From: JBCCCJ01 sp039029315
GTDB taxonomy: Bacteria > Bacteroidota > Bacteroidia > J057
NCBI GenBank assembly: GCA_039029315.1
Contig: JBCCGK010000153.1
Location: forward strand, 1-21,535
Reading direction: 5' to 3'
DNA: 21,535 nucleotides
The first letter of the stretch is position 1; every line of letters begins with the position of its first letter. Shown one piece after another: positions 7,049-15,004 of this stretch. The translations under genes and the position numbers were made by a program. The notes under the pieces are model-generated. The model did not search any database. It was not told where the DNA came from and was given only the letters and a program-made list of their open reading frames with translations.

Positions 7049-8911
7049 TCACTTTACAATTGCCCATTTTTCTACTGCTACCATTTCATTCTTTTCCAAT
7101 AGATGCACATAATATATCCCACTCGGAAGATCAATATGGGGGAATACTACTTTCTGCCCAGAGACATGACGTATTTCTTTTACTCCTTGTCCCCAATGAT
7201 TGTAAATCCAAAGGGTCCCATCAACCATTAGCTTGTCTATGTGAAAGCTTGCCATGGTTGAAGAAGGATTTGGACGAATACGAATATGGTGTTTCAGTCT
7301 GACGGCTGCTTGTATGGCTGATACGGTATGAGGCTGGAAGAATTCATTTAGATAGACCTCCAAATTGGTATAGCCCTCTGTACTCAGGTCGAAATCATTT
7401 CTATCGTTTTCATCCATCATATCGAGCCCATGACTGACTTCCCAACCATCTGGCATCCCATCATTGTCAGAATCAGTGGGAGGAGTACCCGTTTGATAGC
7501 TTGGCCAACCACCAAGGTTATTTTCACATGCAGCGAAAAATTCAAAGGTAGAGCTTGCATCTGGTACGATTGCCCAATCTGTATCGATGAATCCTTCAAT
7601 TATTTCATTCACTGGATCTATTACAGTGGTGGATGTCCCATTCCTTATTTGCCCAGCTCCTGTTCCACTGCTAATGATTATACGTCTACCTTCTGCACGA
7701 TACTTAATGGGATCGGTCAATACGCTATAGGTAAATGAACTGTCAGAAGCTGATAGAATCGTACCTGAATCAAGAAAAATAGAATCGCTGCCAACGCAAT
7801 CTATGAATCCGCCCATGCTGTCCCTTAGCTGTTGCAACACCCGCAAATCTACTGCATCTCTTGTGGGATGAAGGGCTCCGGCCCAATCCAGAACAATGTC
7901 AAAAGCCTCCCTTGCAGTCTGCACAGGAATGGTACTGGGCGAACTTAAGAGGGAAGTAGATGAAACAAGAACAGAATCTGCTCCAAAGGTGCTCAGCTGT
8001 GCTGGAGTAAAAAACAATCCATTGTTGCTTAGGTTTTCCTGACATTGAATTTGGGAATGGAAAGGAGTAGAGGAGGTGAAATCTACAGAAATCGGAAATT
8101 CATTTGCTTCGGGTACATAGGTCAATGGTTTCCAGTAATTGCCAATGATATTCACACGAAGGGTATCTCCATTTTCATGAAATTCACTCCCAATCCCCCA
8201 ATCATATACAACATTATTTACAAATTCCTGATCAATCCCATGCATCAATGGATTGCGCCCATGATTATGTGCAAACAGATTGTGATGTAGGCTTATATGA
8301 GAGGTTCCATTCGTAACCAATGCCCCCATACTGTGAAGCCCTTTAGGGTGTATACTTCTCAATAATCCCTCGCTCAGAATACACCACTGAACGGTGATTG
8401 AGTTAACCCCATTGTCAGCAATACTAAGATTTTCATCTGTTGCCCAGCTGAACGAACAATGATCTATGATTACATTATGTGAACCACTTTGAATCGCAAT
8501 GCCATCACGATTATCAGGACTTTGATCAGGCAGATCATCTCCAGGGCGAATCCTTAATCCACGAATGATTACATCGTGTGTAAAGACAGCGATTTGGAAG
8601 TTTTTCAGAACGATGCCATCTCCAGGAGCAGTTTGTGCTGCTATGTAAACAAATGGATCTGTAATTTGGATTTCAGTTTGAAGCTCAATAATACCCCCTG
8701 TTCGAAATACAATCGTTCTGGGGCCTGCTGTGTTCACAGCTTCTCTAAGGCTTCCAGGGCCTGCATCATTGAGATTGCTTACTTGAATGACTATTCCTCC
8801 CCTTCCGCCTGTAGCATTGGCACCCCATCCTTGCGCTCCCGGAAAAGCAGGAGGTTGAGTGAATCCAACTGAACTGAGAAGTATAAGTAAAGCACTTACA
8901 ATTAGTTTCAT
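7049..8911 (-). CDS. pectate lyase (PL1-like) with T9SS sorting domain
   Basis: A 620-residue secreted polysaccharide lyase. Signal peptide at about 1-18, then PAFPGAQGWGANATGGRGG (21-39), the typical start of Bacteroidota PL1-type pectate lyases. The right-handed beta-helix follows, with NVIIDHCSFSWATDENLSI (146-164), SLHHNLFAHNHGRNP (207-221) and VNNVVYDWG (231-239). The C-terminal part of the lyase region (DWAGA..RDAVD at about 342-355, GGWPSYQTGTPPTD at about 467-480) is interrupted by an extra small domain (about 376-462). Next comes a calcium-binding-type stretch SDNDGMPDGWE (481-491) and a T9SS type-A tail from about 543 (IRPNPSSTMASF) to the end. The predicted role is cleavage of pectate by beta-elimination outside the cell. 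Confidence 0.88.
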   Translation of the reverse strand: MKLIVSALLILLSSVGFTQPPAFPGAQGWGANATGGRGGIVIQVSNLNDAGPGSLREAVNTAGPRTIVFRTGGIIELQTEIQITDPFVYIAAQTAPGDGIVLKNFQIAVFTHDVIIRGLRIRPGDDLPDQSPDNRDGIAIQSGSHNVIIDHCSFSWATDENLSIADNGVNSITVQWCILSEGLLRSIHPKGLHSMGALVTNGTSHISLHHNLFAHNHGRNPLMHGIDQEFVNNVVYDWGIGSEFHENGDTLRVNIIGNYWKPLTYVPEANEFPISVDFTSSTPFHSQIQCQENLSNNGLFFTPAQLSTFGADSVLVSSTSLLSSPSTIPVQTAREAFDIVLDWAGALHPTRDAVDLRVLQQLRDSMGGFIDCVGSDSIFLDSGTILSASDSSFTYSVLTDPIKYRAEGRRIIISSGTGAGQIRNGTSTTVIDPVNEIIEGFIDTDWAIVPDASSTFEFFAACENNLGGWPSYQTGTPPTDSDNDGMPDGWEVSHGLDMMDENDRNDFDLSTEGYTNLEVYLNEFFQPHTVSAIQAAVRLKHHIRIRPNPSSTMASFHIDKLMVDGTLWIYNHWGQGVKEIRHVSGQKVVFPHIDLPSGIYYVHLLEKNEMVAVEKWAIVK

Positions 8912-9051
8912 GATTCAAAAGGATATGCCTGTTTCTATACCGAAAAGACTGAAAATCCCAGAATTCGGCTTGGATCATTCCCACATCATTGACTCACTTG
9001 CCCGAATAAAGTTTAATGCTTGCGGACAATTTGCAATCACTTTTCCTATAA

Positions 9052-9117
9052 GAGTCTTGACTGAGAAAAAAATACCCCATAAAAATTCTCAGCACAGCCT
9101 CCAAAACAGTCTCTTAG
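9052..9117 (-). mobile_element. left half of the MITE-like element, copy 3
   Basis: Read on the minus strand from 9117, it matches positions 142-207 with few mismatches: CTAAGAGACTGTTT at the end, then CTGTGCTGAGAATTTT and GTATTTTTTTCTCAG. Similarity stops just before the central stem. It is thus the half missing from the copy at 3301-3389. Confidence 0.65.
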
Positions 9118-9197
9118 CTAGTATGAATCAAGATCACCCTAAAATGACGAAGCTCATGTATTCAAAAAAGCCAACTACAGGCTGGAATGAAGGATAA

Positions 9198-9279
9198 TTT
9201 TGTTGTGGGTCAAGGCACGAACTGCTCCGATCCCGACTATCGGGATCGGAGCATTGAGCAACGAAGAGCCACAACAAAA
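9198..9279. repeat. nested palindrome with 14-bp central hairpin
   Basis: Outer arms TTTTGTTGTGG (9198-9208) and CCACAACAAAA (9269-9279) are perfectly complementary. Inside is a perfect 14-bp stem, TGCTCCGATCCCGA (9223-9236) with its complement (9240-9253), around a 3-base loop. There is no coding content that explains it. It lies in the 630-base space between the pectate lyase and esterase genes. Confidence 0.7.
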
Positions 9280-9343
9280 GAGCAGGTCAGAGTTCAAAAC
9301 TTATTTCGGTAGTGCAATACATATAAGGCTGTCATCAGTACGT

Positions 9344-9438
9344 AGCAATGATCGGCAGACCATTGCTAGGTGGGATGTTATTGAAGTGGATGCCTTCCTA
9401 TCTACGATAGGTAAAGCGAGGGATGGTCTACCGATCAT
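9344..9438. repeat. second nested palindrome with alternative pairings
   Basis: ATGATCGGCAGACCAT (9348-9363) pairs 15 of 16 with ATGGTCTACCGATCAT (9423-9438). Between them CCTATC TAC GATAGG (9397-9411) forms a small hairpin. The left arm can instead fold on itself: AGCAATG (9344-9350) with CATTGCT (9361-9367). An open frame on the plus strand (9200-9478) runs through both palindromes but is probably not a gene. Confidence 0.6.
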
Positions 9439-9541
9439 CTCTACAAATATTCTGTCGGAAGATTCGCATTACAGTTGAACCACTACCATTTATTTAGTGA
9501 ATGGACGACCCTCCTGTAGATGGCACCAATAAAATTGGGAT

Positions 9542-10693
9542 TTATTTCATTTTTAGCACTTTGATGGATTGATTGTCAATATTCAGGATATACATATTGG
9601 GAGGGAAAGCAGATACATCGATGGTTACCAAATCAGCGTTCAATCTTCCCTTGAGTAGGAGTTCGCCCAGCATGGAATATATGTTGAATTCTTTGTTGTT
9701 GGGGAGGTTTACTTCAATCGTTAGTCGGTTAGTAAAGGGATTGGGATATACGCTGTAAAAAGTATCGGAGTGATTGGCTTCAATCGCTGTTGTTGTGCAT
9801 CCTACTAGACCGCTCGTGTCATAGCGTGAAACAAAATTCCAAATTTCCTGAGTGGCATTGATGTCCATATTCCCAAAACTGCCAGGCCAATCGTGGCCGC
9901 CTTCAATTACTTTTAGGTGCTCAACGTAGCTACAATTGTTCGAATCAGACCATACATATCGTTCTACCGTACTGCCATCTAAAGGATCGGTATTTGGTAT
10001 TTGTGATACATCAGGAATCGTATCACAGCTATTGTAAGAACCCCAATACTCATGAACTTCATCTGCTGACAGGTAATATTGAATGCCTCCCCACCAAACG
10101 CCATTGTAATTCGAAATGAAATCTGCTGTTCCAAGAATTGTGAGAACCCCTGTCTTGTGCACAGGAGAACACTCGCTCAATGTCCATGTCTGCATGGTTC
10201 TCGCTACCACCCCAATTGCTGCAATCCTCCTGTTTAGCCTACAGCTAAGTTCATAAGTGAATTCTCCTCCCAGAGAATACCCACATGCATACATTTTGCT
10301 TTGGTCAATGTTGTATGCTTCTGAGAGCGTGTCTATGAGAGCATCAATGAAAAACACATCATCTACGGTAGTAGGATCTTTGTGTATCCAGTTCGTAGAG
10401 CCTCCATCGTTAGGGTCGGGAAGTGCTTGTGGATAAACAACAATGACAGTTGCGGTATCGGCAATTGGACTCATGTCTGAAATGGCAATCTGAGAGGCGA
10501 TATCCCCATTGCCACCATGAAAATTGAAGATTAAGGGTACGGGTGTTGTTCCATCGTAGGTCGCAGGAACATATATATCATATTCCCTGCTTTCATTGTC
10601 ATATTGCATGGTATTGCTGATGTACGATTGGGCATAAGTCGCACTTAGACATACACTGATAAGTATCACTGAAGTAAATCTTTTCATTGTCAT
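9542..10693 (-). CDS. secreted esterase (CE1/PHB depolymerase-like) with T9SS domain
   Basis: A 383-residue alpha/beta-hydrolase. Signal peptide at about 1-21 (ending ATYAQ); Met1 and Met3 are both possible starts. The core has PLIFNFHGGNGD (53-64, oxyanion-hole region), the nucleophile elbow GYSLGG with S140, D191 in LGTADFI and H267 in EGGHDWPG, which together make a full catalytic triad. This pattern is that of the LpqC/poly-hydroxybutyrate depolymerase and feruloyl/acetyl-xylan esterase group (CE1-like). A T9SS type-A tail begins near VYPNPFTNRLTIEV (315-328). It stands upstream of the pectate lyase on the same strand but separated by 630 bases, so it is not clearly in one operon. The likely job is removing acyl or feruloyl esters from plant polysaccharide; the substrate is inferred. 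Confidence 0.83.
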   Translation of the reverse strand: MTMKRFTSVILISVCLSATYAQSYISNTMQYDNESREYDIYVPATYDGTTPVPLIFNFHGGNGDIASQIAISDMSPIADTATVIVVYPQALPDPNDGGSTNWIHKDPTTVDDVFFIDALIDTLSEAYNIDQSKMYACGYSLGGEFTYELSCRLNRRIAAIGVVARTMQTWTLSECSPVHKTGVLTILGTADFISNYNGVWWGGIQYYLSADEVHEYWGSYNSCDTIPDVSQIPNTDPLDGSTVERYVWSDSNNCSYVEHLKVIEGGHDWPGSFGNMDINATQEIWNFVSRYDTSGLVGCTTTAIEANHSDTFYSVYPNPFTNRLTIEVNLPNNKEFNIYSMLGELLLKGRLNADLVTIDVSAFPPNMYILNIDNQSIKVLKMK

Positions 10694-10996
10694 CCTTCAA
10701 TGTCATTTGTTGGTATGGGATTGTTAAGTAGGCATACACCCAAACTATCCGCCGGATCGAGTTGGATTGCTTCAATCAGACGGATAGGGGATATGTATAG
10801 GTTTCAAAAAGTTCGGGTTGCTGGGCCCAAGATAGATATTTTTCACAACTATGGGGCAAGAGATACCTCCATTTCAGTCAACGTCCTTTGGTAGGGAAAA
10901 GGCTAGGCGGTTTGGGTTGTAAGGCAAGCTGCATAGGACTGTCCTGGTCAGACGGATTCTGGGCTTGTGTCCTGTGCTTTTCTCGTTGGAGAAGGA
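10694..10996. other. gene-free spacer
   Basis: About 300 bases without a supported gene. It holds the 43-base hairpin repeat at 10745-10787 and a short perfect palindrome AGGACTGTCCT (10934-10944) downstream of the DUF4345 stop. Nothing else is recognised. Confidence 0.5.
10745..10787. repeat. 43-base hairpin repeat, copy A
   Basis: Starts with CTATCCGCCGGATCGAGT and ends with CGGATAG; the ends pair (CTATCCG/CGGATAG) and an inner GATTG CTT CAATC hairpin forms. Its first 17 bases are identical to the reverse complement of the right arm of the palindrome at 21187-21229, and the two units have the same length. Confidence 0.6.
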
Positions 10997-11383
10997 TTAG
11001 CCTATGGAATTGACCAGACCAAAAATATTTGCTGCGCTGAACACAAGCTCGAAAACCAGTCCTTGAGTTATCTGCTTGTTGGGTTTTCCATCCAAGCCAA
11101 TGCTGAGGAATCTCCCGATGGCAAATCCAAGAAAAATCAAGATAGCGACAACAAAGGAGCTCATGGTCAATTGAGGAAGAATGGTCCCCAACAGAATGAT
11201 GATTCCCCCACATAACATAACAGAACTTACCCCTCTCATCTCGTTGAGCAGGTTGACATCCTTTTCTAGGGTAATTCCAGAATTTTTCAAATAGGTTTTG
11301 ATGGGATTGCTGAGCCTCATTCCGCCTACAAAAAGTAACATGAGACCCGATAAAGACAGGATAACGATTTTTGTAATTTCCAT
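10997..11383 (-). CDS. DUF4345 family membrane protein
   Basis: A 128-residue integral membrane protein with four predicted segments (about 4-22, 52-70, 77-95 and 107-125). The conserved block MRLSNPIKTYLKNSGI, followed by DVNLLNEMRGVSSVMLCGG, is typical of DUF4345 proteins; their function is unknown. It follows the YafY/WYL regulator on the same strand after 60 bases, a pairing that suggests the regulator controls it. Its start codon falls within the left arm of a perfect 15-bp inverted repeat, so expression may be controlled there. Confidence 0.8.
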   Translation of the reverse strand: MEITKIVILSLSGLMLLFVGGMRLSNPIKTYLKNSGITLEKDVNLLNEMRGVSSVMLCGGIIILLGTILPQLTMSSFVVAILIFLGFAIGRFLSIGLDGKPNKQITQGLVFELVFSAANIFGLVNSIG

Positions 11384-11425
11384 TTTATATTTGCGTTAGA
11401 TTGTTCTGCTGCAAATATAAAATGG
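11380..11425. promoter_or_regulatory. perfect 15-bp inverted repeat over the DUF4345 start
   Basis: CCATTTTATATTTGC (11380-11394) and GCAAATATAAAATGG (11411-11425) are exact complements separated by 16 bases. On the minus strand the upstream arm contains TATATTTG, which fits the TAnnTTTG -7 box, and the downstream arm contains the ATG (11383-11381). It could be an operator for the YafY-type regulator, or an RNA hairpin covering the start codon if transcription begins further upstream. Confidence 0.55.
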
Positions 11426-11443
11426 GGTTATGACAGAGGTATG

Positions 11444-12148
11444 TCAGGGGTGTTCGCGCTTTTGAATATAATTTTCAAAATACTTTTGTAAAGTCATTTT
11501 GTGCGGGCTAAATGTCTCATTATGCGGAACGAGGCTTTCTATGAAATCTATTCTGAAGGATCTGAAATCATTCCTCAGCCTGCAAAAAGCAATAAGCAAA
11601 AAATTCCCATTGATGCTGTAGATAGCGAAAGGTTCAATGTTTCGGCTTGTTCGTTTTTGTTCAGAAGAATGGTATTCAATCTGTAAGACCTGAAAATGGA
11701 TGATCGCGGATTGAATCTGCATGAGATTGCTACTTGTCTTTTTGATATGCTGATTGCCACCAAAGTAAATTCTCTCTGACAACAAATCAGCATTGCCTTT
11801 TTGGGAGTATCTTAGAATCGCTTTTATTTTTTCTATGGCGCTAAAGACATTCTCTCTGAGGGATGAATCTTTATTTTTACGGATCAACTGCTCCACTGTA
11901 ATCAAAGCGTTGGCTTCATCTTCAGTAAATAGCACAGGTGGAAGGTGATACCCCTCCATGATAGAATAGCCCTTGCCTTCTTCTGTCACAATGGGGATTC
12001 CAGATTTTTCGAGTGTCCGAATATCTCTATAAATGGTACGTATGCTAACATTGTGCCTTTCGGCAAGAGATGTTGCAGTCACAATTCTTTTGGATTGTAG
12101 CTGAGTTAGAATAGCAGTTAGTCTCGAAAGTCTTGGTTTTTCTTCCAT
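11444..12148 (-). CDS. YafY-type transcriptional regulator (HTH-11 plus WYL)
   Basis: A 234-residue regulator. Residues about 6-60 form a DeoR/HTH_11 winged helix (LTAILTQLQ, TATSLAERHNVSIRTIYRDI, VTEEGKGYSI); YHLPPVLFTEDEANAL (67-82) is the conserved linker of YafY proteins. Residues about 145-205 form a WYL-type ligand-sensing domain with IEPFAIYSINGNFLLIAFC and RSFRIDFI; the W-Y-L core itself is changed to N-F-L. Such proteins usually act as homodimers and sense small molecules or nucleic acid. It lies 60 bases upstream of the DUF4345 gene on the same strand. The inverted repeat between them is the best operator candidate. Confidence 0.87.
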   Translation of the reverse strand: MEEKPRLSRLTAILTQLQSKRIVTATSLAERHNVSIRTIYRDIRTLEKSGIPIVTEEGKGYSIMEGYHLPPVLFTEDEANALITVEQLIRKNKDSSLRENVFSAIEKIKAILRYSQKGNADLLSERIYFGGNQHIKKTSSNLMQIQSAIIHFQVLQIEYHSSEQKRTSRNIEPFAIYSINGNFLLIAFCRLRNDFRSFRIDFIESLVPHNETFSPHKMTLQKYFENYIQKREHP

Positions 12149-12471
12149 TTATCTTTATTGTAAGTGGCTCAGCAATTTGCATCGAAGAGATATCCTTTCA
12201 GCACTCGTTTCATCCCAAACACATCCAGAGAGCAAACACAAAAAATTCGCTAAGTGTATGCTTGTGAATTACTCTCCCCCGATTTCCCAAACTCGAAGAT
12301 AAGAGTGTTCCCTTAAGAAAGGGGACACAATTATTTGTGAGGGATATAGTGGGCATAGGGGAAATACGGGAGAACTCTTACCAATCAAGCCATTATATCA
12401 CCTATTTCCCTTTTACCCAAAATCAACCCCAATATTGTCCACTCCCTTACTTACTTTTTGTGTGGCCAATT
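12149..12471. other. gene-free spacer
   Basis: About 320 bases between the VOC gene stop and the YafY start. It contains the hairpin at 12305-12328 and presumably the YafY promoter; no gene is supported. Confidence 0.5.
12305..12328 (-). terminator. hairpin, possible terminator of the GyrI-like/VOC operon
   Basis: GTGTTCCCTT (12305-12314) pairs with AAGGGGACAC (12319-12328) around a 4-base loop, with one G-T pair. AT-rich but not strictly T-rich sequence follows on both sides. It lies about 145 bases beyond the VOC stop codon on the minus strand. Confidence 0.4.
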
Positions 12472-12885
12472 TTATTTATAGAACTCTTTCTCATCAACTT
12501 TTATAGATGTCAATTCGACCGTATGACCATCGGGGTCTTTGGTATAAATGGAATCGAAATAATAGTGGTCCTGAATGTGAAACTGTAAGCCCAAAGCTTC
12601 ATATTTTTTAATGGCTTTTTCAAAGTTTTGTTTATTCACACAAAATGCAAAATGGTCTATTTTTACATTTTTTGAATTTTGATTGAGGGAATCATCATTC
12701 AGGTTAGCTGGGAATAAGGCGACACCGCTTTTATTGGCCAACATAAATATTGGAAATTCTCCCCATTTTTCCAGTTTATATTTCTTTAGTCCTAAAACTG
12801 TTTCATACCAGTTGGCGGACAATTCAAGATCCTTCACGCGAATCGCTACATGGTCTAAAGATTCTATGTCTATTGATTCCTCCAT
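12472..12885 (-). CDS. VOC family (glyoxalase/dioxygenase-fold) protein
   Basis: A 137-residue protein with two beta-alpha-beta-beta-beta modules of the vicinal-oxygen-chelate superfamily. The first starts at SLDHVAIRVKDLELSANWYE (9-28) and the second at KIDHFAFCVN (75-84); DPDGHTVELTS (117-127) is the closing strand. Candidate metal ligands are H12, H78 and E124. The family includes glyoxalase I, extradiol dioxygenases and fosfomycin or bleomycin resistance proteins; the sequence does not decide between these. It lies 19 bases downstream of the GyrI-like gene and is probably co-transcribed with it. Confidence 0.85.
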   Translation of the reverse strand: MEESIDIESLDHVAIRVKDLELSANWYETVLGLKKYKLEKWGEFPIFMLANKSGVALFPANLNDDSLNQNSKNVKIDHFAFCVNKQNFEKAIKKYEALGLQFHIQDHYYFDSIYTKDPDGHTVELTSIKVDEKEFYK

Positions 12886-12904
12886 TTTGGGTTCTTCTTT
12901 TGCT

Positions 12905-13438
12905 TTATTTTACCTCATCTACCCCTGTCATTCTTATGGGAATCCAAATTTCTTCCTGTGAGTGGGGGTCATTATTTTTATACCTGGAACCCAGGACTTC
13001 AAAATGTGGTCTGTCATCAATGACATAGTTCGAATGTGGGAGCCAAACAGAATAAATATACTGAAAGATTGAATGATCTGAACTCGAACCTGTATAATCA
13101 AAAACTGCGTATAGCCCTTCCTGGAGAAAAAAAGATTTCATCCCCTTGGGGATATGATTGAAATCTCTCACCGCAACGGTTGCCCATTTGTCGAACTCAG
13201 TATGTGGATTGAATTGCTCAAAATAGGCGGTAGGATAGATTTGCATGGAGATCTTATCTTCGGAAATTCTATTTAGAATCTCTTTCATTCTTGGTGCAAA
13301 TCCTCCCCAGAGTTGGCCGGTTTTATTATGGGACACACTCATGCGCATCTTGGAACCGATTAGTTTTTTTGCTTCTGACTGTTCAATCCTTGGCTGCATA
13401 TTTTTGGTGATGGTGTTGGGTTTTTTGTTGGAAGTCAT
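12905..13438 (-). CDS. GyrI-like small-molecule-binding domain protein
   Basis: A 177-residue protein with the GyrI/AraC effector-binding fold and no DNA-binding domain. MQPRIEQSEAKKLIGSKMRM (14-33) is the usual start of this family, followed by GQLWGGFAPRMKEI, an ISMQIY strand and a C-terminal part with GLYAVFDYTGSSSD, SNYVIDDRPHFEV and EEIWIPI. A Met at 13399 would give a 164-residue protein beginning exactly at the domain; the longer start at 13438 adds 13 polar residues. Such stand-alone domains bind small molecules. It leads a two-gene unit with the VOC protein. Direct repeats of TTGCAACTTTTT lie just upstream. Confidence 0.8.
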   Translation of the reverse strand: MTSNKKPNTITKNMQPRIEQSEAKKLIGSKMRMSVSHNKTGQLWGGFAPRMKEILNRISEDKISMQIYPTAYFEQFNPHTEFDKWATVAVRDFNHIPKGMKSFFLQEGLYAVFDYTGSSSDHSIFQYIYSVWLPHSNYVIDDRPHFEVLGSRYKNNDPHSQEEIWIPIRMTGVDEVK

Positions 13439-13457
13439 GTTGGGTTTTTCATTTCTG

Positions 13458-13562
13458 TTGCAACTTTTTTTTGAGGTTTTTGATTCCTATTGCAACTTTT
13501 TATTCATGGTCTACAGCTTTTCAAAGGCATTCATGTACTTCGTGCTCTTGATAAAAAGTTGC
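13458..13562. repeat. TTGCAACTTTTT repeats upstream of the GyrI-like gene
   Basis: TTGCAACTTTTT occurs at 13458-13469 and again at 13490-13501 (32 bases apart, about three helical turns). The reverse form ATAAAAAGTTGC is at 13551-13562. These could be regulator binding sites or part of a repeat. The rest of the 272-base spacer (13439-13710), including a more GC-rich stretch near 13590-13680, has no supported gene. Confidence 0.4.
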
Positions 13563-13710
13563 GCAAAAATCAAGAAAATCCCAACCAAGGCCTACCCACA
13601 TGCCATCCTCCCCGCGGATTGTCGACCAGCCCGCTTGTTTGGGACAAAAGCTTTCGAAGGCGTTCAGCTAGCCTCTGTGTGCGTCAAACAGTTGCGTAAA
13701 AGAGACCAAA

Positions 13711-14976
13711 TTATCTTTTTACGATTTTTCGGCTTATCCTTCGTCCCTGTCTGTCTGACACCTGCAATACATAGAGACCCGTGGGCAAATCGGCAGTATC
13801 GAATTCAAGGAGGCTGGAAGCAGTAACGGAAGCATTCCGAACTTTTCTTCCCCAGATATCTGTCAACTCTACCTCTACATTTTGAAAAATAGGAGTGGCT
13901 TCTGTCAATCCAATAGACAGGATGTCTCCAAATGGATTGGGGGATATATGCAAGCTGAGCCCTGGGATCAGATCGTCCTCTATGCTTGTACTGAGATTGA
14001 GAGAAAATTCTGCAATTACAGGCAAATGATCAGACATGAGTTGGAGACGTGAACACACATTGTTGGGAACTGTGTTGTTCCCGGCACAGCCCAATGCTGT
14101 GTTGTAGCTGTTTCCATCATTGCCCAGGGCGTGATAGCTGTCCGGCACATATTGCATCCCTGCGGTCCCATTGATTACAGCCTCCTTTGCCAAAATCATA
14201 TCAAATCGATCATCCATCCCTCCTGTCGAGCCACAATCAATAAAGCTGCTTCGGGTGGACTGCGTATGATAAATTGCATTGGAAGCACCTCCCCATCCAT
14301 TTTGTTTGTTAATGGGGTCCAGCAAACGATTGGCGGGATTGGTTGGGTTGATCAGATTTTGGAAGGCCATTTCGCTGGAACCCCCAACATTCAGATCCCC
14401 CAGGAGTAATACATTTCTGGCTGAAGGATTAACTGCAATCCAGTTGATGATGTTGTTGGCGGCATTGGATCTTTGTGTCTGATCAGAAGTACTGTTTCCT
14501 GCCTTCAAATGGGCTACAATACAGTGGAAAAAGAGGGTATCTCCTCCAGGCTGTGCCGATGCCAATGGATACAGTTTGTAGACATTGATGTCGCGAACAA
14601 TCCCATTGATGATTTCTACTCCTGCATAGCCAAATTTGTCATTCCGGTAAAAGATCTGATTCACAAAATTGCTTCCGGCTTCATTGGTCAAATCTCCCTG
14701 AGATATCCCGCTGGTATAATCGAAGGATAGTTGGATAATGCCATTGCCTAACACCACATTCGGCCCTAGCTCATTGACAGTCATGATATCTGGCTGGGCA
14801 TGTTCTAAAATTTCTCCTAACCAATTGTACTTATCTGTGGTACTTATGCTGCCACAGGGTTGCCCAAAGGAGAGAAGGTTGTAGTGCATAATCTTCACGG
14901 TATCACTTTGGGCAACAATTCTGTAGAGGCCGCAGGGAATGAACAGGAGACAAAGAAGGATTCGTTTGAGTTTCAT
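13711..14976 (-). CDS. secreted endonuclease/exonuclease/phosphatase-family protein, T9SS
   Basis: A 421-residue exported hydrolase. Signal peptide at about 1-22 (ending YRIVAQ). The EEP (DNase I-like) domain shows the ordered motifs: MHYNLLSF with N33, DIMTVNEL with E69, FHCIVAHLKAG with H156, LLLGDLNVGG with D194 and N196, DDRFDMIL with D256/D259, and SDHLPVIAEF with D316-H317. These residues bind the metal and perform phosphodiester or phosphomonoester hydrolysis; whether the target is nucleic acid or another phosphoester is not shown. A T9SS type-A tail follows from about 341 (LHISPNPFGDILSIGL) to RKIVKR. It lies 28 bases downstream of the SWIM-domain gene on the same strand. Acquisition of phosphate or nucleotides from extracellular DNA is a plausible role. 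Confidence 0.86.
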   Translation of the reverse strand: MKLKRILLCLLFIPCGLYRIVAQSDTVKIMHYNLLSFGQPCGSISTTDKYNWLGEILEHAQPDIMTVNELGPNVVLGNGIIQLSFDYTSGISQGDLTNEAGSNFVNQIFYRNDKFGYAGVEIINGIVRDINVYKLYPLASAQPGGDTLFFHCIVAHLKAGNSTSDQTQRSNAANNIINWIAVNPSARNVLLLGDLNVGGSSEMAFQNLINPTNPANRLLDPINKQNGWGGASNAIYHTQSTRSSFIDCGSTGGMDDRFDMILAKEAVINGTAGMQYVPDSYHALGNDGNSYNTALGCAGNNTVPNNVCSRLQLMSDHLPVIAEFSLNLSTSIEDDLIPGLSLHISPNPFGDILSIGLTEATPIFQNVEVELTDIWGRKVRNASVTASSLLEFDTADLPTGLYVLQVSDRQGRRISRKIVKR

Positions 14977-15004
14977 ATAGGGTTTACAGATTATTAGTCA
15001 GAGC

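Noticed and set aside
9200..9478. 92-codon plus-strand frame between lyase and esterase
   Set aside because: It runs through two perfect or near-perfect palindromes, lacks a ribosome-binding context and is not recognised.
13245..13826. 193-codon plus-strand frame
   Set aside because: It is antisense to both the GyrI-like gene and the 3' end of the EEP gene and has no family features.
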